Part shown: in pieces, positions 53,101 through 62,819 of the stretch
How positions within the stretch are numbered: the first letter of the stretch is position 1
Layout of the letters: the number at the start of each line of letters is the position of its first letter
NCBI RefSeq assembly: GCF_000212815.1
Contig: NZ_GL890986.1
Coordinates: forward strand, 310,001-374,000
Length of the DNA stretch: 64,000 bases
From: Streptococcus sanguinis SK49
GTDB lineage: Bacteria; Bacillota; Bacilli; Lactobacillales; Streptococcaceae
Direction of reading: 5' to 3'
The notes under the pieces: model-generated
Database searches by the model: none
Seen by the model: only the letters and a program-made list of their open reading frames with translations
Told to the model about the DNA's origin: nothing
Position numbers and translations under genes: made by a program

Positions 53101-54862
53101 AAGTGTCAACCTTTATTCCCCCGTCTTCCATAACATAGAATCCTGAAACCCCAAATTCCTTCGTGGTATCTGTACGATAATAATCAAAGGCTGCTTGAGA
53201 ATTGCCAGTTTCATTCTTTGCAAACACTCTTATAAAGTATTGACCTTTAGGTAAGCGATCTGTCTCAATACTGAGCTCTGAAATCTCTTTTTTATCCAAT
53301 ATTTTTTCTTTGAAGCTTGGATCCTTAGCTAATTCTACATGATAGGTTATCTGCTGATTATTAAAATCATAAGATGGTAGCCATTTTAAGATAAGTTTCT
53401 TTCCTTCGACTTTTGGTTGATCAATATAAAACGGTTGAGGTGATTGTAGGCTCTTCTTATAAGCATGATAGTTCGTCTCAACTTCCTTAGGAAGAGCAGC
53501 TAGAATCTGATTATACTGGTCTTCGTTAAAATATAGATGCCCTAAATCTGGCATACGCGACAAATATGGTTTTACTATTTTTGCATATTCCTTACTTAAA
53601 TCACCAATATTCTGCGGACTCAGCTGATTCTTATATAATTCATCAACAGTCCTCTCTAAACCTGTTCGGAATCGTTCTGATTTAAGCAAGCGCTGAAATA
53701 AATGATTTCCCCAGTAATTGCTAACTCCATACTGCCAAGAATTCTCTCCTAAAGCACTTGGTTTTCGGATTTCATACTCGCTTTTGTGTAAAGAATCATC
53801 CAAGTCCCAAGGCAAAATATACCAGCGCGTCCCGTTCTTAGGGCTATAAAGAAACATATTCCGATTTTGACTGTCAATATTGCCCATCAAGATTTGAAAG
53901 GCCATCCAATATTGAACATTTTGTGCATCAAAATACTGTTCTAGAAATTCATCACTAGACACTGATTCGTCATTTAGCTTATCTAACATGTCAATCAGCT
54001 TGGTATGATCATTGTCTCCTTTAACCTCTAAACGAGATTCAAATTTTTTCTTATCAAATTTCGGATCATCTTCTTTTCTAATGACATCCGGCTCTCTAAA
54101 AAATTCGAAATTATTAATCTTATAGAGGTGACCGCTTTGATCAAGTCCATGAGCTTCGAGAGCGGTCTTGTTTAATTGCTCAACTTGAGTGTAAATCCCA
54201 TAATCTTCAAACTCTTTGGACTGTTCACCTGTCTCATCCTTAACATAGAGATGGACGAATTGAGTACGAAGTCCTACAATTTGTGGAATACTTTCTGTCA
54301 GCTTAAAAGCTAGTTTATTTCGAAATCGAAGATAGTCATAGGGATGCTTATTTAGGTTAATAGTCCGCTGGCCTTCCCATCTTCCCTTACTTCTTTTGAT
54401 TTCTATCTTGTAATTTTTTTGGCTAGCTCGACTGGAACTTTGTCCTCTAATTTGAACAGTAGCATTGGGAACCTCTTCACCAAAGCCGAACTGCCCTGAT
54501 TCAGGCCCCTTTTCATTCCCAACTTGTAAAAGTCCTTCTACCTGATAGCGTTTAACTCCCATTTTTTCATAGTCGTAAGCCGAATACTGATTGACTTCAC
54601 TCCAGGAATGATTAGTATTTTCAACAGTATTCCCCCGTCTAACAGTCAAGTACATTGTAATAACATCAGGATCACCTTGATTATACAAGGTTTCCTTATC
54701 ATAAAGATGCAAATCATTAATGTTTTGCACCTTTTCTTTTTTGACCTTTTGAGTTACCTTCTCGTCTCCATTGCCACCTCCATTATCAAACACAGCCAAA
54801 AGAATAAATGCGAGGGACATCAAGCCAAAGACTAGTAAAAATTTACCCCATTTATTATCCAT
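53087..54862 (-). CDS. CotH kinase family protein, membrane anchored
   Basis: A 591-residue extracytoplasmic protein. After an N-terminal anchor (KFLLVFGLMSLAFILLAVF) comes the CotH domain (about 65-430). It contains ATVQIRGQSSSRASQKNYKIE and the catalytic-type segment MGNIDSQNRNMFLYSPKNG followed by RWYILPWDLDDSL. A fibronectin-III-like domain follows at about 470-560. CotH proteins are protein kinases acting outside the cell in spores; here a target on the cell surface or in the exopolysaccharide machinery is only a guess. It overlaps pelG by 8 bases and the VTC gene by 14. Confidence 0.88.
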   Translation of the reverse strand: MDNKWGKFLLVFGLMSLAFILLAVFDNGGGNGDEKVTQKVKKEKVQNINDLHLYDKETLYNQGDPDVITMYLTVRRGNTVENTNHSWSEVNQYSAYDYEKMGVKRYQVEGLLQVGNEKGPESGQFGFGEEVPNATVQIRGQSSSRASQKNYKIEIKRSKGRWEGQRTINLNKHPYDYLRFRNKLAFKLTESIPQIVGLRTQFVHLYVKDETGEQSKEFEDYGIYTQVEQLNKTALEAHGLDQSGHLYKINNFEFFREPDVIRKEDDPKFDKKKFESRLEVKGDNDHTKLIDMLDKLNDESVSSDEFLEQYFDAQNVQYWMAFQILMGNIDSQNRNMFLYSPKNGTRWYILPWDLDDSLHKSEYEIRKPSALGENSWQYGVSNYWGNHLFQRLLKSERFRTGLERTVDELYKNQLSPQNIGDLSKEYAKIVKPYLSRMPDLGHLYFNEDQYNQILAALPKEVETNYHAYKKSLQSPQPFYIDQPKVEGKKLILKWLPSYDFNNQQITYHVELAKDPSFKEKILDKKEISELSIETDRLPKGQYFIRVFAKNETGNSQAAFDYYRTDTTKEFGVSGFYVMEDGGIKVDTYENR

Positions 54863-56300
54863 CGTTTCTCCTCGCTTCTAAAGTATTATAAAGTCTAGTA
54901 AAGAATCCAGTTTCTTCATATACGATGATATCTTGACTTCCTAAGACTCGATAAGGAAGGTCTTTGGTGTATTCAGTTAGACGAGCACTTGTAGTGAAAT
55001 ATAAAACTAATGAAGCTAATAAAAACCCATAACCAATGAAAGAAGTATCTATAAACTGGGTTAAAATACTAAATACAACTGAAATTCCAGCAAACCACTT
55101 ACTACAATTTTTAGCCCCCTCATAGTCAACAAAATAGAGCAACAACAGTAAATTAATATTTCCGACCGCATAAAGCCCATAGCCCAAACACAATGTCTGA
55201 AAATAACCTTTCATCTGACTATTAAAGCCGAGTGGTAAAACAGCCAACAAGACAATACCAACAAACATCGCTAACAAGGTTGCTAAAAGTTGTTTCCAAG
55301 ATAAATACTTTAATTCATTTCTAAGAGTCCGAAGCATATCTACTTCCGTCTGATTGATTCTGTCGACACTTCCTACTCCATCGTATAATTGATAATATTT
55401 CCTGAATTTTGGATAGAATACAACCTCTAATGAGACAACAAAACTTACAGTAGAAACTAAAGTAACAAGATAAGCCAACATGGCTGATACATCATAAACA
55501 GGAGCTGTACGAAAAAGTCCTCCTATCCCCTTACTCAATGGTCCAAACCAGTTAATAACGATATGTGCAAAGAGTCCTATAAACAGATAGATACCAACCT
55601 TAAAAAGATTAAAATATTCATCAAACCAAATCAAGAACTCGAAATTAGCCTCATAACTTTTCGGAAAATAACGATACATAATTCGAATCATTTGAACCAA
55701 AATATAAGCATAGGCAATACAAGTGCTCAACAACAGACCATATGGAATAGATAAATATATGGAAACGAAACCTGTTCCAAGCATAATCAAAATAGCTGCT
55801 GCAAATGTTTTTAAGATACTACGATAGTCTTTTACAGCTGTTAAATAATTAACTGCATGCCAAATTAAGCATAGTTCACTAAACAAAAGAAGATTTAAGA
55901 AAATCTCCAGCAAAGGAATTCCAGATAAAAATAAGAATAAGCCATAGGACACAAGCCCAATTCCCAACATCATAGCCCCTGAAGAAAAGTACGAGGGCAG
56001 AATTTTTTCAAACTTTTCTTCATAGAGCATGTCCGAAACATAGCGAGTTACTACCATGGAAAATATATTAGTTACAGCCAAAGAAGCCAGAATTGAGTAG
56101 GAAATCAGCCCCAAAAGATGGTCACGCTCAACATTATCAAAACGTCCAAATACGCTAAGATATACAACAGCAAGGATAAGTAGAATCCCAAGAATCATAG
56201 GCCCCACATAGATTATGCCTGCATAGCCATATGCTTTTTGTTTGGCAAGGAAATTTCCCTTATTATATACCTTTCTTAGCTCAAAACCTAATCCTGCCAT
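54855..56300 (-). CDS. pelG: Pel exopolysaccharide membrane transporter PelG
   Basis: A 481-residue integral membrane protein with about 12 helices of the MOP/flippase superfamily. The N-terminal MAGLGFELRKVYNKGNFLAK and YAGIIYVGPMILGILLILAV are close to the PelG hallmark. PelG with PelF, PelD and PelE forms the synthase/export complex that moves the GalNAc-rich Pel polymer across the membrane. It overlaps pelF by 13 bases. Full length and uninterrupted. Confidence 0.92.
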   Translation of the reverse strand: MAGLGFELRKVYNKGNFLAKQKAYGYAGIIYVGPMILGILLILAVVYLSVFGRFDNVERDHLLGLISYSILASLAVTNIFSMVVTRYVSDMLYEEKFEKILPSYFSSGAMMLGIGLVSYGLFLFLSGIPLLEIFLNLLLFSELCLIWHAVNYLTAVKDYRSILKTFAAAILIMLGTGFVSIYLSIPYGLLLSTCIAYAYILVQMIRIMYRYFPKSYEANFEFLIWFDEYFNLFKVGIYLFIGLFAHIVINWFGPLSKGIGGLFRTAPVYDVSAMLAYLVTLVSTVSFVVSLEVVFYPKFRKYYQLYDGVGSVDRINQTEVDMLRTLRNELKYLSWKQLLATLLAMFVGIVLLAVLPLGFNSQMKGYFQTLCLGYGLYAVGNINLLLLLYFVDYEGAKNCSKWFAGISVVFSILTQFIDTSFIGYGFLLASLVLYFTTSARLTEYTKDLPYRVLGSQDIIVYEETGFFTRLYNTLEARRNDG

Positions 56301-57700
56301 CCCTTCACATACTCCTTGTACATTTTTCTATATTGATCAATCATTTGACCATACTGGTAAAACTGTTCAATGCGTTTTTTCGCAATTCTTCCCATTGCCA
56401 TCCTCTTCTCTTCTGAAGAAGCCATAGATAGCATTGCATCTGCTAAACCATTTAAATCAGTAGGAGGGACACAGTATCCTGCAAGACCCAAACTATCATC
56501 TTCTCTCCCCTCAAGCAATTCTCTACAGCAACCTACGTCTGTCGTTACACACGCTTTTCCTGCTGCCATTGATTCTAAAACAGAGAGAGGTTGTCCTTCA
56601 GAAATACTGGTTAAAATCATAAAATCCATCTTTTTAAGATATTCTTTGACATTAACCCGGCCGGTAAAAATCAGATTGTCTAACTTCAGTTTTCGAACCA
56701 GGTCATAACATTCACTAGCGTAGCCTTTGTCATCAACACCCCCCATGACATAGAGGCGAAAATTAGGCATTTGGACGGATACCTCATAGAAAGAATAAAT
56801 CATGGTTTTAATATCTTTGATAGGAGCCATTCGGACAGCTGCACCAACATTGATGAAACCATCACTTTCAAAAGGAATCGCAGAGAAAGACTCATAGTCA
56901 ATTCCATTTGAAATGACTCGACACTTTTCCGGATCGCAGCCCATATCTATCTGAGTTTCTCTGGCTTTTGAGAATAGACTAGTAATACAGTCCGCTTTTG
57001 AATAAATTGCATCTGAAAGAGTATAGAAAAAATCAATCCATTGTTTTCGCATAGACGGCAAAATCCAATCTGCACGAATAATTTCTTCCTCGCGCTCCCG
57101 TGTATAAATCCCATGCTCTGTTAAAAGAAGGGGCTTACCTGTTCGAACGCTTGCCAATGTCGCCAAGATACCACCATAACCTGTCGAAATGGCATGATAA
57201 GCATCTGCAATCGGTATTTCACTAGAAAGAAGGGTCAACAGAGGAAACAGCATCGAGCGAATGGTATGAAAGACATCAGACATTGGCTGCATAGCGTATC
57301 TTTCTGCACACAATTCCTGAATCATATGGAAAAAATCTTCACTAGCCAAAAAACTATCTCGTTGGATTTTTCCATCTTGAAGCATGTTAAAGATTAAGGA
57401 CCAATCTGGTTTAGCACAGAAGACCAACTGTCTTAAAGATTCATATTCTTCACTAGTTAAATCTTCAGCGCTGCTTTTCCTTATTTCAGTTCCAGCTAGA
57501 CTATCTAGAAAGACTTCTCGAATCTCAACTACATTTTGGGGTAACTCATAGACAAATTTTCCTTTCTTAGATTCATTTGCTCCGATCACCCATACAATAA
57601 ATTCATGCTCTTTCATTTCAGTTATATATTGATGCATCCATGTAGAGACACCACCATGAACATAGGGATATGATCCTTCTAAAACCAAACAAATTCTCAT
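56288..57700 (-). CDS. pelF: Pel polysaccharide glycosyltransferase PelF
   Basis: A 470-residue GT4 glycosyltransferase that uses UDP-sugars to polymerise Pel. It starts MRICLVLEGSYPYVHGGVSTW, the PelF signature. The nucleotide-sugar-binding C-terminal domain includes NVGAAVRMAPIKDIKTMIYSF, ILTSISEGQPLSVLESMAAG (the E-x7-E motif) and VTTDVGCCRELLEG. It is soluble and probably held at the membrane by PelD/E/G. It lies 20 bases after the deacetylase gene and overlaps pelG. Confidence 0.94.
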   Translation of the reverse strand: MRICLVLEGSYPYVHGGVSTWMHQYITEMKEHEFIVWVIGANESKKGKFVYELPQNVVEIREVFLDSLAGTEIRKSSAEDLTSEEYESLRQLVFCAKPDWSLIFNMLQDGKIQRDSFLASEDFFHMIQELCAERYAMQPMSDVFHTIRSMLFPLLTLLSSEIPIADAYHAISTGYGGILATLASVRTGKPLLLTEHGIYTREREEEIIRADWILPSMRKQWIDFFYTLSDAIYSKADCITSLFSKARETQIDMGCDPEKCRVISNGIDYESFSAIPFESDGFINVGAAVRMAPIKDIKTMIYSFYEVSVQMPNFRLYVMGGVDDKGYASECYDLVRKLKLDNLIFTGRVNVKEYLKKMDFMILTSISEGQPLSVLESMAAGKACVTTDVGCCRELLEGREDDSLGLAGYCVPPTDLNGLADAMLSMASSEEKRMAMGRIAKKRIEQFYQYGQMIDQYRKMYKEYVKGWQD

Positions 57701-57720
57701 TTTTACTTTCTTTTCTATAT

Positions 57721-59550
57721 TTATTTGACCTCAATAGATATTTTATCAGATGTAGCATGCAGGAGATAGAGATTGCCTGTTAAATGTTCTAAATCTCCAC
57801 CCGTCACTTTACCTGGTTGACCTTCATTAAATCGAAACATCACATAAGCTTGGCTATGGAAATTCCCTAGTTCTAATTCCAATCCAGAATCTGTTTTGCT
57901 TTGATTAATGGTCAGTATAGCATAACGTTGGATAGAACCCGCCATTTCAGAACCAGTCAAACGCCTAATATTTGGAGCAATCTTATACAATGTTTCAATT
58001 TCATTAGTAAAATCTGTATAAAGTTTTGACCAGCCTAATTTTGCACCTCTATCTTCATCCATAACATCATCCGGATGAAGGAAATGAGTTGTAACATAGT
58101 GCATATTAAGTTCAGAAAACACAGTTAAGTCTGAATAGGCATCCCACGAAGCACCTGAAACAATCCGGGGTTGCTCAATCAAACCATCATCTGCGACTTC
58201 AAACTCCTGAGAGTAAGTAAATTTCCCTGGAAAATAATTACTTGCAATACTTTTAATTTCTGGAAAGTTTTCTCGTAAAACTTCTCTTCCTTCTTTAGAC
58301 AAAACATTTGAAGGAGGAATATAGATAGATTTCTCTCCTTTTGGAAAAAGCTCTTTCGTAAAGCGAAGTAACTCACTTATCGAAGAAGACATAGCTTTCT
58401 TATCTTTCCAAGTTTTATAGGTAGGAAACTCATCTCCATAATCAACTCCTTTAGGGGTCAAGGGTTGATGATTATAACCATGATAGCTTATTTCTCCTCC
58501 ATTAGCTAAAAGTGATTTCCCAAAATATTTAAAACGATCTATATCTTTTTGACTATGAACATTACCTGAGGTATCATCCTCATAATTTTCGATAACACCA
58601 CCTGTATACTTAACTCCGTATTTTTCGGATAACTTTAGCAAATCAGGCCACCAGATATTGGTATAAAAATCAGAGATACTCATATTATAATCTCGCTTAA
58701 TATAAGTAGCATCTCCTGCAGGAACTGGTGAAGGAAAATCATCAAGGTAGAAAGCAGTTCCATTGATAACTGGATAAGCTGTCACAGACGTCATCAAACT
58801 ATAAGAAGCCGCATACAAACCACGCACTGCTCTTTCATAAATTCCAAAATTATCAATAACAAATTTCCCTTGGCCATGCTTTTTTTCCCAAATCAAAGGT
58901 GTTTTTGCCTCATCATCAGTCCAAGCATGAACCTTGGCATCAGATGAGAGTGTAACTGCCCAAGCAGAATGGAAAGCACCATCAATGGAATAACTCTTTC
59001 CTCCACCAATCATAAAATCTTTATCGATAAAAATTTTCTTAACATAAGCATTCTCAAAGCTTGAATTTGCCACGCCTAATTTTTGTTCTATTTCAGCCAA
59101 TCGACTATCTTTAGCCAGAGTTACAGCAAAAAGAACATTGCCCCCTTGCTCAACCCAGTCGGTCATTTCAATAGCTTTATCTCCTAAACTTTCCAAATCG
59201 CTCAGAAGTACAACTACCTTTTTATAGTCAGAAAAATTTGGTATGGTCTCTTTTGAAATATCAACTATCTGATAACCCATTCTCATATCTTTAAGGATTT
59301 GAGAAAATTGCTCTTTCGCTCGTCGGCTTGTGTCATTACTTTCATCATAAAGAATTAGGCTATCCTTAGCTAAGCTGTCAAAAACCGCGTTGGATGAAGG
59401 AACATCTTTAAGATAAGTATCCTTTTCTGAAGTAACTGTATATTGCTCGCCACTCTTTTGAATCCACAAAACAGCAGATAGCAAAAGAAAGATAACAATT
59501 ACAATAATAGATTCTTTCGAATATAATAGTTTTCTTTTTTTCTTTGTCAT
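57721..59550 (-). CDS. pelA: PelA-type polysaccharide deacetylase (DUF2194), membrane anchored
   Basis: A 609-residue protein with an N-terminal anchor (SIIVIVIFLLLSAVLWI) and a Rossmann-like region with DSLILYDESND and VVVLLSDLESLG. The deacetylase barrel shows AFYLDDFPSPVP (catalytic and metal Asp) and GGEISYHGYNHQPLTP (HxxxH). It matches the deacetylase half of PelA; the glycoside hydrolase half found in Pseudomonas PelA is absent. Partial deacetylation gives the polymer its positive charge. I start at ATG 59550; a GTG one codon earlier is possible. Confidence 0.85.
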   Translation of the reverse strand: MTKKKRKLLYSKESIIVIVIFLLLSAVLWIQKSGEQYTVTSEKDTYLKDVPSSNAVFDSLAKDSLILYDESNDTSRRAKEQFSQILKDMRMGYQIVDISKETIPNFSDYKKVVVLLSDLESLGDKAIEMTDWVEQGGNVLFAVTLAKDSRLAEIEQKLGVANSSFENAYVKKIFIDKDFMIGGGKSYSIDGAFHSAWAVTLSSDAKVHAWTDDEAKTPLIWEKKHGQGKFVIDNFGIYERAVRGLYAASYSLMTSVTAYPVINGTAFYLDDFPSPVPAGDATYIKRDYNMSISDFYTNIWWPDLLKLSEKYGVKYTGGVIENYEDDTSGNVHSQKDIDRFKYFGKSLLANGGEISYHGYNHQPLTPKGVDYGDEFPTYKTWKDKKAMSSSISELLRFTKELFPKGEKSIYIPPSNVLSKEGREVLRENFPEIKSIASNYFPGKFTYSQEFEVADDGLIEQPRIVSGASWDAYSDLTVFSELNMHYVTTHFLHPDDVMDEDRGAKLGWSKLYTDFTNEIETLYKIAPNIRRLTGSEMAGSIQRYAILTINQSKTDSGLELELGNFHSQAYVMFRFNEGQPGKVTGGDLEHLTGNLYLLHATSDKISIEVK

Positions 59551-59559
59551 CACAAAAAC

Positions 59560-60458
59560 CTACGATTGCCAGAAAGCGAGACGTTCACGATTCTCTTTAG
59601 AAAGATAAATAGAACCATTTTGGATTATTTCTACCAATTCTTCTAACCTTTCTCCCTGGCTTGTTTCAAAATAATATCTTAAATAAAGCATATAAATAGC
59701 TTCTTGGTGAGGCCACTTTTGAGAAACGAAGTCCAGATATTCTTTAACTCGCTCATAACGCTTAAGCAAAAAATCATTCTCTATCAGTTTTATATAATCA
59801 GAAAGCTGCTCTTTTTGATGAAGTTTCTTTTCTAAGAGATTAGAATAATCTTTTCGCAATAATTCTCCCATCCTCTTAGTTACCAAATCCTTTTGCAAAT
59901 ATGCTTCTAATACAGCACAATATTCCGCTAGAACACGATAATCAGTCGGATTATCTTGGTGTTTTTTTCCAATGCCTGCAATCGAATATCATATTGTCGA
60001 GAAATTTCTGCAATCAAGGTTGTTGCATAATGGACAACCTCAGTATCATCATCCTGCCGAGCTAAGAATAATAAATCGATAAATTTAGCTGGTGCCCGAC
60101 TGACGATTTCCATTAGCATCCACCGAGAAACTTCCTTATCTTTCAAAACTAGAGCTTCTTCTAATGGAATGACTTCTTCAACATGATTATAAGCGCTCTC
60201 AACTCTACTCATTTTTTGAGTATCATCTACCTCAAACCATTCATCTGGATCCTTTTGATCCAGAGAGATGTCAGTCTCCTCTTTATTTAAAGAAAGATTC
60301 AACCCCCAAAGCATGATATAGCCTAAAAACGGTAGGCAAATGGGGAAAATAATGTAAAACATAGGTAACTGAATTCGTTTTTTCTTTAAAGAAACAAACG
60401 AATGCATAGATAGAGCCACGTATAAAAGTACGAAAAAACTAGTAATCATCCACTCCAT
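59560..60458 (-). pseudogene. pelE: pelE, frameshifted in a poly-A tract
   Basis: The gene starts at ATG 60458 right after the pelD stop (TAA A ATG). It encodes two membrane helices (WMITSFFVLLYVALSMHSFVS, MFYIIFPICLPFLGYIMLW) and a cytoplasmic helical repeat region, then derails at EALEK. The other frame continues KHQDNPTDYRVLAEYCAVLE and QKDLVTKRMGELLRKDY to the stop at 59560. The break is a run of seven A on the coding strand (59962-59968); eight would restore a 299-residue PelE. A short protein of about 176 residues is made in this state unless slippage restores it. Confidence 0.85.
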
Positions 60459-60459
60459 T

Positions 60460-62241
60460 TTAGTTTCCTTGTCTGATTTCACTTGGACTAATATGTGCCG
60501 CCAAACCGGGGTTCTTCTTCATATTAGAGAAGACTTGATAATAACCAGCTTTGTCCACCATAGAAGCTGTTAATTCATTAACCATTTGCAAGAAATGAAG
60601 TCTTGTTAAGGTCAACTTATCATAAGCAACATCTTCAATCCATATAAGATAGCGTAGGCCCGAAGCACTCTTCATCTCAACAGCAATAGTAGGATAATCT
60701 GGGAGTAATTTCCTATTAATCCAAACGGATTCATTTTCCAATCCTTCGTTTAACTGAGGATACAACTCTAATTTAAAATCAGAGAACTGTGATAGAGGAT
60801 AAAAATGCACTGTGTCAGTTGAAAATTCTTCTCCAATAATTCTTTCAGCTTCAACAATGATCTCTTCAACCGTTCTCTTGTTTAAGCGTTTGAAAACATC
60901 ATAAAGTTGACTGCTACCATGATGACTACTAACAACCTTTTGAACTAGCACATCTCTATCGTGAGTCGCATCTTCATATGAAAGTGTTAAGAATTCATTC
61001 TGTTCATTCAACAATTGATTTTCTTTTTCCAGTAATTCTTTCTCATCCTGATATTTCATTTGGATAATACCACAAATAAGCGCTACAAAAATATATGCAG
61101 CAAATGGAAGCCATCTATCAGTATTATAAACAATAGATTGCCATTTATTACCTGCCACTAGACTCATCGTAAACAATCCTAAAACAGATAGAACACCAGC
61201 AAATATACCGTAAACCGTACCAAAAATAGTACTAATTAGAGTTACAAATAAGAGCCTTACATCAATCATTCCTAGTTGATTGAACCTTGTTACGACTAAA
61301 CTTAAGACTTCTGAAACTATAAAAGCAAGGAAGACTTCCGCGATTTTTTGAAAATCACTGTGAGAACGTAGTTTATAAACATTTCTTTTCAAACTACGAA
61401 ATTCAAGCCTTCTCAACGGCTTTCCTTCACTAATAAATTGATCATACAGATCTGATAAATCATCTACGATAGAATAATGGATAAACCATCCATACCGACC
61501 GCGCAGATTATTTTTGTCTATTGATTGATATACAGGAGATAACTTATTGGATGGCTGGAAAGTAATCGAACTACGTGTCAGAGTTAAATCCTGTAATTTG
61601 CTTGCTAAAAGTTTGAAAGTATCTTGAAAAGGATTAGCTATTGTCAAAATTTCAGCCTCATCCGTCCAACTATTAAATACCTTATATACAAGCTCCGCTA
61701 AATCTTCTGAATTAATGAAATTCAGTACTTCGTCTGGTTGCTCATCAAAACTGATTGGCTGATTTCGCCGAAGATTGTCCATTAAACCATAGAAATAATC
61801 CTCTGGTTGTTTTGCAGAATAGACATAGGGGCTCCGAATAATTTTCAGAGAACCACTGTATGTACTTGCCCAATGTAAGCAAAGATTCTCTGCTGCTCTT
61901 TCCAAATCCTGAGGGAGATTAATAATTTCCGGTCCTGTGACATATAGAATATTTGACCAAGATAACTTCGTAGTATTTTTCAGGAAATCTTGCAATCTTT
62001 CCAACTCACCAATCTGTTGATTTTTATAGGTCAAATAATTTGAGAGATACAAAATTTGATCAAAATGATAATTTTCTAAGATTTCAGAGATACCAATTGA
62101 CGCAGATTGTTTAAAAACAGTCACCTTTTTTAGCTTGGTTAAGTGCGTATCTCCAAAAATATAAACGTCACTATTTGGGAAAGCTTCCTCAATAAATTCT
62201 TTAGATATGTAACCTGTGTTTCCGAATAGTAAAGTTTTCAC
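60460..62241 (-). CDS. pelD: PelD-like protein with an added N-terminal SDR domain
   Basis: A 593-residue protein in three parts. Residues 1 to about 270 form an NAD(P)-binding epimerase-like domain (LLFGNTGYISKEFIEEAF, ILYVTGPEIINL, LKIIRSPYVYSAK). Residues about 305-405 hold four membrane helices (FLAFIVSEVLSLVVTRFN, VYGIFAGVLSVLGLFTM, WLPFAAYIFVALICGIIQM). A coiled coil then leads to a GAF domain (about 435-580). The membrane-plus-GAF part is PelD. It ends there, without the degenerate GGDEF domain and RxxD site of the Pseudomonas protein. GTG start after AAAGGAG; first gene of the operon. Confidence 0.82.
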   Translation of the reverse strand: MKTLLFGNTGYISKEFIEEAFPNSDVYIFGDTHLTKLKKVTVFKQSASIGISEILENYHFDQILYLSNYLTYKNQQIGELERLQDFLKNTTKLSWSNILYVTGPEIINLPQDLERAAENLCLHWASTYSGSLKIIRSPYVYSAKQPEDYFYGLMDNLRRNQPISFDEQPDEVLNFINSEDLAELVYKVFNSWTDEAEILTIANPFQDTFKLLASKLQDLTLTRSSITFQPSNKLSPVYQSIDKNNLRGRYGWFIHYSIVDDLSDLYDQFISEGKPLRRLEFRSLKRNVYKLRSHSDFQKIAEVFLAFIVSEVLSLVVTRFNQLGMIDVRLLFVTLISTIFGTVYGIFAGVLSVLGLFTMSLVAGNKWQSIVYNTDRWLPFAAYIFVALICGIIQMKYQDEKELLEKENQLLNEQNEFLTLSYEDATHDRDVLVQKVVSSHHGSSQLYDVFKRLNKRTVEEIIVEAERIIGEEFSTDTVHFYPLSQFSDFKLELYPQLNEGLENESVWINRKLLPDYPTIAVEMKSASGLRYLIWIEDVAYDKLTLTRLHFLQMVNELTASMVDKAGYYQVFSNMKKNPGLAAHISPSEIRQGN

Positions 62242-62759
62242 TTTCTTCTCCTTTAAATATCATTTTCCCATTTTAAAAACAAGATTTATGTTTAAAATAC
62301 TTTTATGTATCGTATTTCTCTACACTCAACTTAAAATCATATAACTAATTAGGGAAAATAGCAAGCATATCAGCCCAAAATCCACATAAAATGTACAAAG
62401 CTTAGTAATTTGATAAAATTAAGTATCAAAACAGGCTGTCATCGTGTCTAAAAAATTCTTTTTCCTTATAATTTTAAATAAAAATAGCTTCAAACACCCC
62501 TATGGATATACCATAATTATACCACAAAAACCCTTTAATGAATACCGTTTACATAAGCTAAATCAAGTTTAAAACTATAAATTATAAGCATTTTTATTGA
62601 AAACAAATAATCTTGCCGTCCTCAGAAATTATAGATAAAAAATATCCTTGAATTTGAGTTATGCTTCTCAATCCCAAAGAATTCATTAAAATTTAAAATA
62701 TAATATTTATAATTCAACCTCAAAGAAACCATTTCTGCCTCGGTCAAATAAACAAATTA
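62242..62759. other. AT-rich region upstream of the Pel operon
   Basis: More than 500 bases without a gene; presumably the Pel operon promoter lies here, transcribed leftward. The best regulatory-looking element is a palindrome TTGATA-N8-TATCAA (62410-62429). On the minus strand TTGAGT with ATAAAA 17 bases on (near 62300-62330) is a weak promoter candidate. The rest is very AT rich with nothing recognised. Confidence 0.4.
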
Positions 62760-62794
62760 AAACCCCAGTACTACTTCATTAAGAACTGGGGTTT
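62760..62794 (-). terminator. Terminator of the transaldolase-like gene
   Basis: AAACCCCAGT (62760-62769) and ACTGGGGTTT (62785-62794) form a perfect 10-bp stem. TTAATTT follows on the minus strand. Confidence 0.9.
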
Positions 62795-62819
62795 AAGGTT
62801 AGGATTTTAAAATATCAAA

